From Opitutia bacterium (lineage in GTDB: Bacteria > Verrucomicrobiota > Verrucomicrobiia > Opitutales > UBA953): a stretch of 57,854 nucleotides of DNA. Below are positions 8,488 through 17,261 of the stretch, one piece after another. The stretch lies in the NCBI GenBank assembly GCA_003569165.1, contig BGOI01000012.1, positions 1-57,854 on the forward strand. The letters run 5' to 3'. A program made the position numbers and the translations under genes. The first letter of the stretch is position 1, and the number at the start of each line of letters is the position of its first letter. Under the pieces are notes generated by a model. That model ran no database searches. It was given only the letters and a program-made list of their open reading frames with translations, and was not told the origin of the DNA.

Positions 8488-9416
8488 GTCTCGCGCCCGG
8501 CCGCGAGGCCTTGGACGTCAGTTGGGATTTTGAATGGTGGAATACCGGATCCTTCGAGGCCCGCGGCTTCTTCTCACACCTGCAGGCCGGTTGGGCTAAG
8601 ACCGAACATCGCGCCCATGTCGGATTGCTCCAGCTGCCCGGACGAAGCGTGCTCTTCGATGTCGGTTACGCCCCGCGGTTCCATGACTGCGCCGCGCCGC
8701 GCTTAGCCTCGATTTATCGCTGGGCCACGCCCGCCACGATTCCACCTGGTAGTTCCGTGCGCGAACGGCTCGCGGGCCGTAAGGTCGATCAGCTGCTACT
8801 TTCGCATTGGCATGCGGATCACACGGGTGGATTGCTCGATATTCCGGAGGCCACGGTCTGGCGGCCGTTTTCTTCGCATGAGGCGGTCCGGCAAGAAGCC
8901 CTTTCCGCATGGGCCCCGCTCAAGGGTATCTTGGCTGGCCAATTTCCCGCAGATCTCCCCGGCCGGCCGGACGAGCCTTTTTCCGCGCGACTTCGCGATG
9001 TGGATTCCGCGCCCCTCATGGCCTTACCCGTGGAGCGCTGGCCATTTCTCGCCGAACTGGACGGTCGTTGCCGTGATATCTTCAGCGACGGGTCGCTGGC
9101 GGCGGTCGATCTTCCCGGTCACGCCCTCGGTCATTACGGCGCCTTGTTCCAGACCCAACTGGCCGGCCGGCCGGTGCTCGTGTTGCTCTGTGGCGATGCG
9201 GTCTGGGATGAGCGAGAACTGACCGCGGGTTGGACGCGCGGCCCGGCGGCGCTGTTCGGATTCTATTCCCTGAGAGCAGCATCGGAAACTACCCGGCTGC
9301 TCCGTCGCTTATGCTCGGCTGCCAAGGCCTGCGGTATGGAGCGTGACCTTTATGTGCTACCGACGCACTGCCGATTGGCGGCGACCCGATTCGTCGCCGC
9401 CGGCGGGCGCGAGTGA
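8484..9416 (+). CDS. Metallo-beta-lactamase-fold hydrolase, last gene of the cluster
   Basis: A 310-residue metal-dependent hydrolase. The zinc motif HWHADH gives His108, His110, Asp112 and His113. His213 (LPGHALGH) and Asp238 (LLCGDAVWD) complete a two-metal site, and a late PTHC supplies the usual last histidine. The overall pattern resembles lactonases and thioesterases of the superfamily rather than beta-lactamases or RNases. No signal peptide is present, so it acts in the cytoplasm. In a cluster with a ketosynthase and reductase it may hydrolyse a thioester or lactone to release the product. The start is fixed by the AAGGAGG site and the ATGA overlap. The substrate is inferred only from context. 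Confidence 0.88.
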   Translation: MSLAPGREALDVSWDFEWWNTGSFEARGFFSHLQAGWAKTEHRAHVGLLQLPGRSVLFDVGYAPRFHDCAAPRLASIYRWATPATIPPGSSVRERLAGRKVDQLLLSHWHADHTGGLLDIPEATVWRPFSSHEAVRQEALSAWAPLKGILAGQFPADLPGRPDEPFSARLRDVDSAPLMALPVERWPFLAELDGRCRDIFSDGSLAAVDLPGHALGHYGALFQTQLAGRPVLVLLCGDAVWDERELTAGWTRGPAALFGFYSLRAASETTRLLRRLCSAAKACGMERDLYVLPTHCRLAATRFVAAGGRE

Positions 9417-9504
9417 CCGCCGGCTGCAAGTGTGTCCATAGGCCATTCTTTCCAGGTTTCAGGTTGGGTTCGACAGGGGGCGGCGTGGGCTTTGTATCAA
9501 CGGT

Positions 9505-10770
9505 ATGAAACGACTGCTTTCAGCCCTGCTCCTGGCCGGCTTTTCCGCGATGCTGTCCGCGCAGGCGCCGCTCTGGGACCTGGCGAAGGATAAGATTCCC
9601 GAGGCCCTTAATCATGGCGCGGTCCAGCAGGAGGATGGCAGCGTGAGCGTCGGCGGCGAAAACTATTTCGGTATTCCGCCCTCGGCTTTCCCTGACCAGC
9701 AGAACTTCACCGTCCAGGTGACGGTCACCTTCCCCGAACTCACTGAAGGCACGACGATGCATGTGCTGCTCAAGCAGAAGAAGGATGGCGAGGACACCGG
9801 CCTAGGGCTCACGTTCCTTAATTTTCCGACCATCCAGGCCCACCGCCCGATCATCAATGGCATGCATATCGGCGACAAACGCCTCAAGCTCCAGCCGAAC
9901 ACGCCTTATACCTTCACGGTCGCGGTCCGGAAGGGTAGCCCGACGTATTACCTGAACGAAGCTCCGACCGGCCAGTATTTCGTGCTGCTGCTGCCGAACG
10001 ATGAACCGATGTGGGTGGGTAAGAAGCTCTTCCCGCGGGAAAAGCCTTTCACCTCGGCAAAGATCACGGCGCTGAAGGTGTATGGTTCTGACTACACTTA
10101 TAAATCGCCCAAGGAGAAGGTGACCGCCGAGCCGCGCGGTGGCATCGCCGGGAAGGGCTGGATGGTCGATGCGCCCACGGTCGTCGACCTCAAGCGCCCG
10201 AAGCTGCTCTTCTACGGAGACTCGATCGCGGGTGGCTACCGAGGGCAACTCTTGCCGATGCTGGAAGGCAAGGTCTACGCGTACCACTGGAGTGGCTTCG
10301 TCGGCGGCATCAATCCGAAGGTCGATGAGCTGATCAAGCAAGGGGCCTCCGTCGCCGACTTCGACCTGATCTTCTTCAACAACGGCCTGCACTCGCTTTC
10401 TTGGACGCCAGAGAAGGCCACCGACCAGCAAATCATCGACACCACGCGGGCCATTGTGCGCGGCTTTAAAGCCGGCGCACCGAGGGCCAAACTATTCTGG
10501 ATCGCCACAACCCCTCATACCGCCCGCCGCGCCGAACCTAGCAAGCCGGTCACGGCCTTGGGGGACAAGAATCCGGTCGTCTTACGTATCAACCGACTCG
10601 CCGAGCAGGTCATGAAGGAAGAAGGTGTCGAGGTCATCGATATGTATACGCCGCTCGCCGCCCGCTTGGACTTGGCCGCCGGGGACGAATACCATTGGTC
10701 AGGCCCTGCCTATAAGATGATCGCGGACGCGATCGTCGCGAAGACGAACGAAGCGCTGAAGGGTAAGTAA
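9505..10770 (+). CDS. Secreted SGNH/GDSL-type esterase with N-terminal beta-sandwich
   Basis: A 421-residue protein. Residues 1-20 are a Sec signal peptide (MKRLLSALLLAGFSAMLSAQ). Residues about 45-200 resemble a concanavalin-like beta-sandwich of the kind that binds glycans. The C-terminal SGNH hydrolase has GDS at 238-240 (Ser240 nucleophile), an NNGLH block at 292-296 supplying Asn, and the Asp394/His397 pair in GDEYHW. Such enzymes often deacetylate polysaccharides. It stands alone: 88 bases separate it from the cluster upstream and a repeat-rich spacer follows. Carbohydrate esterase activity is inferred from architecture. Confidence 0.85.
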   Translation: MKRLLSALLLAGFSAMLSAQAPLWDLAKDKIPEALNHGAVQQEDGSVSVGGENYFGIPPSAFPDQQNFTVQVTVTFPELTEGTTMHVLLKQKKDGEDTGLGLTFLNFPTIQAHRPIINGMHIGDKRLKLQPNTPYTFTVAVRKGSPTYYLNEAPTGQYFVLLLPNDEPMWVGKKLFPREKPFTSAKITALKVYGSDYTYKSPKEKVTAEPRGGIAGKGWMVDAPTVVDLKRPKLLFYGDSIAGGYRGQLLPMLEGKVYAYHWSGFVGGINPKVDELIKQGASVADFDLIFFNNGLHSLSWTPEKATDQQIIDTTRAIVRGFKAGAPRAKLFWIATTPHTARRAEPSKPVTALGDKNPVVLRINRLAEQVMKEEGVEVIDMYTPLAARLDLAAGDEYHWSGPAYKMIADAIVAKTNEALKGK

Positions 10771-10784
10771 GGGTAGGGATGCTC

Positions 10785-10862
10785 AAAGGGAAACCGGAGA
10801 CCGGATGATTGGCTGGGGGTCTTGATGCCCGCCGCATCCTTCCCGGTTTCCGGTCCCCCTTT
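10785..10862. repeat. Imperfect inverted repeat in the spacer before the biotin operon
   Basis: Two 20-base arms (10785-10804 and 10843-10862) are complementary at 18 of 20 positions and enclose 38 bases. The left arm starts with AAAGGG and ends with ACCGG. A GGGTAGGGATGCTC stretch at about 10770-10783 resembles part of the palindromic elements found elsewhere. It may end transcription after the SGNH gene, but no T tract follows. Confidence 0.5.
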
Positions 10863-10877
10863 GGGTTCTTGGGATTT

Positions 10878-10899
10878 CCAACCGCTAACCGCTAACACC
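10878..10899. repeat. ACCGCYA heptad repeat, copy 1
   Basis: Two adjacent ACCGCTA units preceded by TTTCCA and followed by ACACC. The same heptad family occurs at 12385-12421 and, reversed, at 19519-19539, with degenerate forms at about 28322 and 29809. Confidence 0.6.
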
Positions 10900-10913
10900 T
10901 AGGGTCTGGGTGA

Positions 10914-10945
10914 TTGTAAACCTCCCCCTACTTCGGGCTTAACAA
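10914..10945 (+). promoter_or_regulatory. Predicted BirA operator of the biotin operon
   Basis: TTGTAAACC (10914-10922) is an exact match to the known BirA half-site. After 14 bases GCTTAACAA (10937-10945) matches the inverted half-site GGTTTACAA at seven of nine positions. The spacing fits the bacterial BirA consensus, and the site lies 29 bases before bioA. This predicts repression by biotinyl-AMP-bound BirA; the repressor gene is not in the window. Confidence 0.78.
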
Positions 10946-10973
10946 TGACCCCCGAGGGCCCTAGATAAGGGGT

Positions 10974-12358
10974 GTGCCGACTGCCCCCGCAGATGCTTCG
11001 TCCGCCCAGGACGTCCTCGATGCCGCCGACCGGCGCTTCGGGTGGCACCCGTTTACCCAGATGCGGGAGTATCAGGACAACCCTCGTCTGCACTTGGTCC
11101 GCGGCGAGGGCAGCTGGCTGATCGACGGGGAAGGGAAGCGCTACCTGGACGGTAATGCGTCGGTCTGGACGAACGTCCACGGCCATAACGACCCCGACCT
11201 GAACCGCGCCCTGCGCGAGCAGTTGGACAAAGTCGCCCACGTGACAATTCTGGCCTGAATCATCCGATCGCGACGGAGCTCGCCGAAGATCTCGCGGGTC
11301 TGACGAACGGCGCGCTCCCGCGCTGCTTCTACACCGACAACGGCAGTAACGCCGTGGAAGTCGCCCTGAAACTTTCGTTCCAGTATTGGCAACTCGTCGG
11401 CCAGGAAGCCAAGCGCGGGTCATCTCGATGGAAGGCGCCTACCACGGCGATACCTTCGGCACGATGGCCGTCGGCGAACGCTCCGAGTTCCATCGTCGCT
11501 TCAATCCCTGGCTCTTCGCCGCCCAGACTTTCCCCGCCCCGGTCCATTCCGAGTGCGCTGGTAAGGTTGGCCTATCCGATGCCTCCGCTTCGCTGGCCGC
11601 GCTGAAAGTTATTCTCGAGCGCGATGCCGCCACGACGGCCTGCCTGATCCTCGAGCCCCGCGTGCAGGGCGCCGCCGGCATGGTCCAGCAGCCAGCGGGA
11701 TTCGTGAAAGCCGTCGCCGCCCTCTGTCGTCAATACGACGTGCACCTGATTCTCGACGAGGTCTTCACGGGCTTCGGTCGTGTGGGTGCGCTCACGGCCG
11801 CCGAGACCGAAGGCGTCGTCCGGATTTCCTCTGCCTCGCGAAAGGCCTCGCCGCCGGCTACCTGCCACTGGCCGCCACGCTGACGTCCGAAAAAATTTAC
11901 GAGGCCTTCTCGGTCCGTTCTCCGAAGGGAAGACCTTCTTCCACGGCCACACCTTCTCGGGCAATCCGCTCGGCTGCGCGGTCGCCCGCGCTTCGCTCCG
12001 AAAGCTCAAGCCGATGCTGGCCTCGGGCCAGGTCGCCGAACGGGCCTCGCTGCTCGGTCATGAGATGGAAGCCGCCTTCACCGGTCACGCCCACGTGCGC
12101 ACTTTCCGTCAGCTGGGCCTCACAGGCTCCGTTGAATTCAAGCCCGCCTCTGTCGATTGCTGGCCGACCGATACCCGTGCGGGTTATCGCGTCGCCTTGG
12201 CCGCGCGCCGCCACGGCCTCGTCATCCGTCCCCTCGGTGACTCGATCCTCTTTGTCCCGCCCATTTCCATCCAGGCCGACGAAGTGAAGCACCTCGTCCG
12301 CGCCGTCCGCCTCGCCATGGACGACACCCTTTCATCTCTCCCCACCGCCACCCGCTAA
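10974..12358 (+). CDS. bioA: Adenosylmethionine-8-amino-7-oxononanoate aminotransferase, frame-broken
   Basis: A PLP enzyme that converts KAPA to DAPA in biotin synthesis using S-adenosylmethionine as amino donor. The recognisable order is [64 protein letters not shown], the PLP-lysine block [36 protein letters not shown] and a normal C-terminus ending at 12358. Four frame breaks (about 11255, 11415, 11825 and 11907) each restore the family sequence if one base is added, three of them in short G or C runs. The start is GTG at 10974. First gene of the operon, directly after the BirA site. I judge it functional with sequencing deletions. Confidence 0.9.
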
Positions 12359-12384
12359 CCTTCGCCCCCGCTTTCCAGTATTTT

Positions 12385-12421
12385 CCCAACCGCCAACCGC
12401 TTACCGCCAACCGCTAAAACC
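12385..12421. repeat. ACCGCYA heptad repeat, copy 2
   Basis: Four tandem heptads (ACCGCCA, ACCGCTT, ACCGCCA, ACCGCTA) between bioA and bioB, preceded by TTTTCCCA. This is the longest run of the family here, and it sits nine bases before the bioB start codon. Confidence 0.7.
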
Positions 12422-12429
12422 TTCTATAT

Positions 12430-13496
12430 ATGCCCAACCTCACCGAAGCCCGAGCGCTCTACGACCTGCCGCTCAACACGCTGATCTTCAGGCTCAGCAA
12501 GTCCACCAGGCCAATCAGGATCCGGCTGGAGTGCAGCTCTGCACGCTGAAGTCGATCAAGACGGGCGCCTGCCCGAAGACTGTGCCTATTGCCCGCAGTC
12601 GATCCACAACCAGACCGGCCTCGAGACCGAAGCCCTGATGGAGACCCAGGCGATCCTCGCCGACGCCCGTAAGGCCAAGGCCGGTGGCGCGACCCGCTTC
12701 TGCATGGGCGCCGCCTGGCGCCGCGTGAACGACGGCAAGCAGTTCGACAGCGTGCTGAACACAGTCTCGGGCGTGAAGGAGCTCGGCCTCGAAGTGTGCT
12801 GCACCTCGGGATGGTCAGCGAAGCGCAGGCTGGCCGCCTCAAGCAGGCCGGTTGCGACGTGTATAATCACAACCTCGACCCTCCCGCGAGCACTACTCGA
12901 AGATCATCACGACCCGTACCTACGACGACCGTCTCCAGACGCTCTCGAACGTCCGCAAGGCCGGCCTCGAAGTCTGCTCCGGCGGCATCCTCGGCATGGG
13001 CGAGACGGTCGACGACCGCATGAAGATGCTTGTCGAGCTCGCGCAGCTTGACCCTCAGCCCGACTCCGTGCCGATCAACGCGCTCGTGGCCGTCGAAGGC
13101 ACGCCGCTCGCGGGCCGTAAGTTCGTCGATACGATCGAGTTCGTCCGCACGATTGCCGTCGCCCGTATCCTGATGCCGAAAGCGATGGTTCGCCTCTCCG
13201 CTGGCCGTGCCAATATGAACGACGAGACGCAGGCCCTCTGCTACCTCGCCGGCGCCAATTCGATCTTCCTCGGTGAGAAGCTCCTCACGACGGGTAACCC
13301 GGACATCGAAGAGGACATGAACCTGATGAAGCGCCTTGGCCTGCACCCGATGCACCCGGATGAAGCCCGTCGCATCCACCGAGGCGATCTCGCCCCGGCG
13401 GACGCCAAGCCGGCCGAATGGCCAAACGTGGCGGAATTCGCCGCGGCCAACGCAACGGAAGAATCCTGCGGCAACGGTGGTTGCGGCTGCAAATAA
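12430..13496 (+). CDS. bioB: Biotin synthase, frame-broken
   Basis: A radical SAM enzyme that inserts sulfur into dethiobiotin. The cluster-binding CPEDCAYC motif is recovered only by adding one G in the CCGAAG at about 12572. Further blocks are [90 protein letters not shown] and a Cys-rich tail CGNGGCGCK. The reading frame steps back by one base at four places before about 12900 and is then clean to 13496. All residues expected of a working enzyme are present, so the breaks look like sequence errors. It is one base pair from bioD and 71 bases after bioA. Confidence 0.92.
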
Positions 13497-13497
13497 C

Positions 13498-14124
13498 ATG
13501 GCTCTCATCTTCGTCACCGGTAGCGACACCGGCGTGGGCAAGACCCACGTCGCCGGCCTGCTCGCGCGTCGCCTTGCACGCGACGGTTTCACGCAGGTCA
13601 TCAAGCCGGTGGAGTCGGGCGCGGGCGCCGGTCGTCCGGCTGATGCCAAGAAGGCCGCGGGCAAGTGGGCTGAAGCGCATACGCTGCTGACGCTCCCGGC
13701 CCCCATCGCCCCGCTCGCCGCGGCGAAGAAGGCCCGCAAGCCACTCGATCTCGCGCTGCTCCTGAAACTCTACCGTGCCGTCCCGCAGGCGCCGTGTCGC
13801 GTCGTCGAAGGCGCTGGCGGTGTGGCCGTGCCGATTGACCCCAAGGGTAAGGATTGGGCGGACTTCGCCGCGGCCATCAAGCCGACCGTCGCCATCGTGG
13901 TTGTCGAAGATCGCCTCGGTGCAATCAATCAGGCGCGTCTCGCGATTTCTTACCTACGTCGCCGTTACGACGGACCCATCGGCGTCTGGCTCAACGCGAT
14001 CAAGAAGCCCTCGAAGGAAGTCGCTGCCGCGAATCGCGCCGGCCTGGCCGAGTCTTGGATCCCGCTGCTTGGTGAATCGGGCAAAGGCGAAAAGTCTGCC
14101 CGCTTCCATTTCCTGCCGCGGTGA
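13498..14124 (+). CDS. bioD: Dethiobiotin synthetase
   Basis: A 208-residue ATP-dependent carboxylase that closes the ureido ring of dethiobiotin from DAPA and CO2. The P-loop GSDTGVGKT is at residues 8-16, followed by a KPVESG block that contacts substrate and by RVVEGAGGVAVP. It starts two bases after the bioB stop, and its end overlaps the GTG start of bioF. This gene is unbroken, in contrast to its neighbours. Confidence 0.95.
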   Translation: MALIFVTGSDTGVGKTHVAGLLARRLARDGFTQVIKPVESGAGAGRPADAKKAAGKWAEAHTLLTLPAPIAPLAAAKKARKPLDLALLLKLYRAVPQAPCRVVEGAGGVAVPIDPKGKDWADFAAAIKPTVAIVVVEDRLGAINQARLAISYLRRRYDGPIGVWLNAIKKPSKEVAAANRAGLAESWIPLLGESGKGEKSARFHFLPR

Positions 14125-15263
14125 ACGAAGCCCTGCTGCAGCGCCTGCGTCAGTCCCTCGCCCAGCGCGAAGGGTCGTCGCTGCGCCGTAAGCTGACCGC
14201 CCGCGCTTCGGCCGACACCCGCATCAATCTCGCCGATAACGATTACCTCGGCCTCGCGCGCGACCCCGCGGTCGTCGCCGCCGGCGTGGCTGCGCTCCAG
14301 GAATGGGGTGCATCTTCGTCCGCTTCGCCGCTGGTCACCGGTTACACCGAGATTCACCAGAACTCGAGCACACTCTCGCCGCTTGGCAGGGTATGAGCAT
14401 GGCCTCGTAATGAACACCGGCTTCTCGGCCAACTCCGCCGTCCTCGGTGGCCTGCCGAAGAAGGGGGACCTCATCCTCGCCGACCGACTCGTCCACGCGA
14501 GTATGCTCGACGGCATCATCGCCTCGGGCGCGCGCCTGCGTCGCTTCGCCCATAATGACCTCGATGCGCTCGAGCTCATGCTGCACGAGGAGCCCGCCTT
14601 GGATGGCGTTATCTTCGTCGTCACGGAAAGCGTCTATTCGATGGACGGTGATAGCCCCGACCTGAAGCGCCTGGCTTCGCTGCGGAAGCGCTTCGGCTTC
14701 TGCTGGGTACTCGACGAAGCCCACGCCACGGGCTGGTATGGCGCCACCGGTTCCGGACTGCAGGAAGAGCAGGGTGCTTTCGCCGCCGCGGACATCGTGG
14801 TCGGCACGCTTGGCAAAGGCCTCGGCTCGCAGGGCGCTTATGTGCTCTCGCACGCGCCAGAAGTCCGCGACGCCCTGATTAACTTTGCGGGCGAGTTCGT
14901 CTACTCGACCTACCTCGCCCCTTCCTGTGCCGCCGCCGCCCTCGCGGCGGTCGAACGCGTGAAGGGGATGTCGGGCGAGCGAGCTGAACTCCACGCGCTC
15001 TCCCACGCCTGGCGCGACGGGCTCTTGGAAGCCGGCTTCGCGGTGCCGTCAGGGGACTCGCCGATCATTCCGCTCATCTTGGGCGACTCCGACGTCACCC
15101 TAAAATACGCCACGGCTCTCCGTGCCGTTGGCTTCATGGTCTCCGCCATCCGTCCGCCACGGTGCCCGTGCGTACCGGACGTATCCGCATCTCGCTCCGC
15201 CGGGGCCTTTCTCCCGCCGTGTTGTCCTCCTTTGTCGCCGCCTTGAAGGGCGTCTCCGCATGA
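14121..15263 (+). CDS. bioF: 8-amino-7-oxononanoate synthase, frame-broken
   Basis: A PLP enzyme that condenses pimeloyl-ACP with alanine. The recognisable order is NLADNDYLGLARDP, SSSASPLVTGYTEIHQ, then after one lost G (about 14361) ELEHTLAAWQGYEHGLVMNTGFSAN, FVVTESVYSMDGD, WVLDEAHATGWYG and the PLP-lysine block VGTLGKGLGSQGAYV. A second break at about 15160 restores TVPVRTGRIRISL and a C-terminus ending at the TGA at 15261-15263, which overlaps the next ATG. The start is GTG, overlapping the end of bioD by four bases. Confidence 0.92.
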
Positions 15264-15864
15264 AGATCGGCTGGATCGGCGGATGGGGCGTCTCGCTTGA
15301 GGAGATGAAGGCCATTGCCGTGGCGCACGCGCCCGACGCCGAGCACCTGATCTACCCGCCCGTCATGGGCGCGGCGGAGAACCTTTCCGGCTGCGACGCC
15401 GTCATCGCGTGGTCCCTCGGTGCGCACCTCGTCCTCGAGGCCGGCGCCCGCGGTGTGCAGTTCCCCTCCAAGGTGCTGCTCTTCGCCCCGTTCACGTCCT
15501 TCTGCTCCGAGCACGGCAAGTGCGGGAAGCATTCCGAGACCCAGGTGAAGTGGCTGCGTCGCTGGATCGATACCGACGCCCTGGCGGCCTTGGCCGATTT
15601 CCGGAAGCGAGCTGGCCTGGCTCCGCTGGCCGCGACGCCTTGCCCTACGAGAAGGAATACTTGCAGGCCGGGCTCGATATCCTGGCCCAGCCCGCGGGCA
15701 TCTCACTGATCACCTTCGGACGTCAGGGCCTCAGTCCCGGCTGGGAAGCCTATGTCGGCGACCAGGATGCGCTCCTGGATGCCTCGGGCGTTTGCCAAGC
15801 CATCGACGGTTGTCATATTATAGAAGGACTCGGGCACGACCTGCGCGAGTTCCTCGCCCCCTAA
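15260..15864 (+). CDS. BioH/BioG-like pimeloyl-ACP methyl ester esterase, frame-broken
   Basis: A small alpha/beta hydrolase of about 200 residues inside the biotin operon, between bioF and bioC. It opens MKIGWIGGWGVSLEEM, has the nucleophile elbow AWSLGAH, an acid region VGDQDALLD and the catalytic His in GLGHDLREFL. One lost base at about 15600-15635 separates the two halves. Position and fold match enzymes that remove the methyl ester placed by BioC, freeing pimeloyl-ACP for BioF. I cannot tell whether it belongs to BioH, BioG or a separate lineage. The stop lies four bases before the bioC start. Confidence 0.8.
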
Positions 15865-15868
15865 TCCC

Positions 15869-16573
15869 ATGCGTTTCGAAGAACGAGCTGAGAGCTACGG
15901 TGCGCACGCCGCGCCGCAGAAGCGCTTCGCCGAAGCGTTGGCCGCCTTCGCGCCTTTCCGCCGCGGCGTCCGCGTCACCGAACTCGGCGCCGGCACGGGC
16001 TTCCTTACTTCCGCGTTGTTGGCCCAAGGCGTGAACGTCGACGCCACCGATGCTTCGCCTGCGATGGTCGAGCTCGGCCGTCAGGCTGTGCCCGCTGCGA
16101 ATTGGTCGGTGCATAATGCCTTTGGTCCCATCGAGAAAGCCGGCGCACTCGCTTCGACCGGCCTGCTGCATTGGGCGGCTGATCCCGCCGCGGTGTTGCG
16201 TCATTGGCGTGCGGCGTTGCCGGCTGGCGGACGACTGCTCCTTGGCGTCCCATGCGATCCTTGCCTGAACGAACTGCGCGACCTCATCGGCGAAGGACCC
16301 GTGCGCTGGCGCGATGAGCCTCAGTGGCTCGCCTTGCTCAAGGCCGCGAACTTCGACGTCCATGCGCATGGCGTGCTCGAGTCCGAAGAGATTTACCCGA
16401 GTGCCTTGGATTTCCTGCGAAACCTGCATCGCAGCGGCGTGACCGGCGACCCGCGTCTCTCGCCGACCGAGCTCAAGTCGCTCATCCGCGATTATGACCG
16501 CCTCAATGCGCGCCCTGACGGCGTCGTCGCTACTTGGGCTTGGTTGTTGGTGGATGCGACCGCGCGGGGCTGA
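15869..16573 (+). CDS. bioC: Malonyl-ACP O-methyltransferase
   Basis: A 234-residue SAM methyltransferase that caps malonyl-ACP so that fatty acid synthesis can build the pimeloyl chain. It opens with the typical RFEERAESYGAHAAPQKRFAE, has the SAM motif ELGAGTGFLT (38-47) and a conserved LLHWAADPAAVLRHWRAALPAGG segment. It is the last gene of the biotin operon, immediately downstream of the esterase that would undo its reaction. The frame is clean. Confidence 0.92.
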   Translation: MRFEERAESYGAHAAPQKRFAEALAAFAPFRRGVRVTELGAGTGFLTSALLAQGVNVDATDASPAMVELGRQAVPAANWSVHNAFGPIEKAGALASTGLLHWAADPAAVLRHWRAALPAGGRLLLGVPCDPCLNELRDLIGEGPVRWRDEPQWLALLKAANFDVHAHGVLESEEIYPSALDFLRNLHRSGVTGDPRLSPTELKSLIRDYDRLNARPDGVVATWAWLLVDATARG

Positions 16574-16674
16574 ATAGAGGGCTGAGTCGATGACTGCGTT
16601 GAGGACTGCATCGAGGACAGAAAGGATGCGATGCATCAGGTAGGGTCGGGACGGTGTCGCGTCCGTCTGTATCG

Positions 16675-16730
16675 GGTAGGGCTGGCCATCCTTGGCCGGC
16701 CGCGGCCGAGCAGGGATGCTCGGCCCTACC
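16675..16730. repeat. Palindromic GTAGGG/CCCTAC element, type A copy 1
   Basis: A 56-base element that opens GGTAGGGCTGGCCATCC and closes GGATGCTCGGCCCTACC, with a GGCCGGCCGCGGCC core. It folds into nested hairpins. The sequence is identical at 28345-28400 and nearly so at 29828-29882. A second GGTAGGGTCGGGACG hairpin lies just upstream (about 16640-16668). The spacer from 16574 to 16833 holds only these and a terminator. Confidence 0.8.
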
Positions 16731-16746
16731 TGAGAACGAAGCTAAC

Positions 16747-16770
16747 AAAAAGACCGCCCGGTGGGCGGCC
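16747..16770 (-). terminator. Terminator for the TMEM14-like gene
   Basis: On the reverse strand GGCCGCCC and GGGCGGTC pair across a three-base loop and are followed by TTTTTG. It lies 64 bases beyond the stop of the reverse-strand membrane protein gene. Confidence 0.7.
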
Positions 16771-16833
16771 TGTCCTGATTCTTGTCCCCGTGTCCCCGCT
16801 CACCATGGTCCTTTGGACTGCGGTGAAAGGCGC

Positions 16834-17175
16834 TTAGCGACGGAGGAGTTTGCCGACGGTGGCGAGGGACCCCAGCAGCATCAACGTGATAAGGCTGGCG
16901 GCAAAGGCCTTGGGGGCGCCATCCGCCACGGCTTGCCAGCTGACGACGGAGCGCCACCCGAAAACGCCGCAAAGCATCAAGGTCATCGCCAGCGCGATCC
17001 ATTTGGCAAAATGGAATCCCTTGGCCAGAAGAAGTCCCCAGACCACTGAGAGACCACCAAAGAGGGAGCCGGAGATGAGGGCAGTTTTGGCGGCGGCGGG
17101 ATTGGAAAGATAGCCTGCGAGGCCGCAGAGAAACAGGAAAACTCCAAAAGAAATAAGCCAACGGGCGTTAGTCAT
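16834..17175 (-). CDS. TMEM14-like small integral membrane protein
   Basis: A 113-residue protein with four predicted membrane helices: WLISFGVFLFLCGLAGYL, TALISGSLFGGLSVVWGLLLA, WIALAMTLMLCGVFGW and FAASLITLMLLGSLATV. Glycine-rich second and third helices and the total length fit the TMEM14/UPF0136 family, whose bacterial role is unknown. It stands alone between two repeat-filled spacers and has its own terminator. Confidence 0.65.
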   Translation of the reverse strand: MTNARWLISFGVFLFLCGLAGYLSNPAAAKTALISGSLFGGLSVVWGLLLAKGFHFAKWIALAMTLMLCGVFGWRSVVSWQAVADGAPKAFAASLITLMLLGSLATVGKLLRR

Positions 17176-17261
17176 GTTCTGGTTGATAGTAAGGCTCGGC
17201 GCTCTCGCAACGGTGATTGCTACACTCAGAACGCCCGACGGAAGATTAGCTGTGAATCCTT

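Noticed and set aside
3041-9416. Calling the six-gene cluster a standard olefin (oleABCD), NRPS or PKS cluster
   Set aside because: OleB and OleC are missing, as are adenylation, carrier and modular ketosynthase domains. Only two of the genes resemble Ole proteins, and only at the family level.
9417-9504. Possible tRNA remnant around GGTTCGAC
   Set aside because: No acceptor or anticodon stem can be formed; only the T-loop-like sequence is present.
10974-15864. Reading the broken biotin genes as pseudogenes
   Set aside because: Each break is a single missing base with the full conserved protein on both sides, and the same pattern hits unrelated genes. A regulated operon with an intact operator and intact bioD and bioC argues for function.
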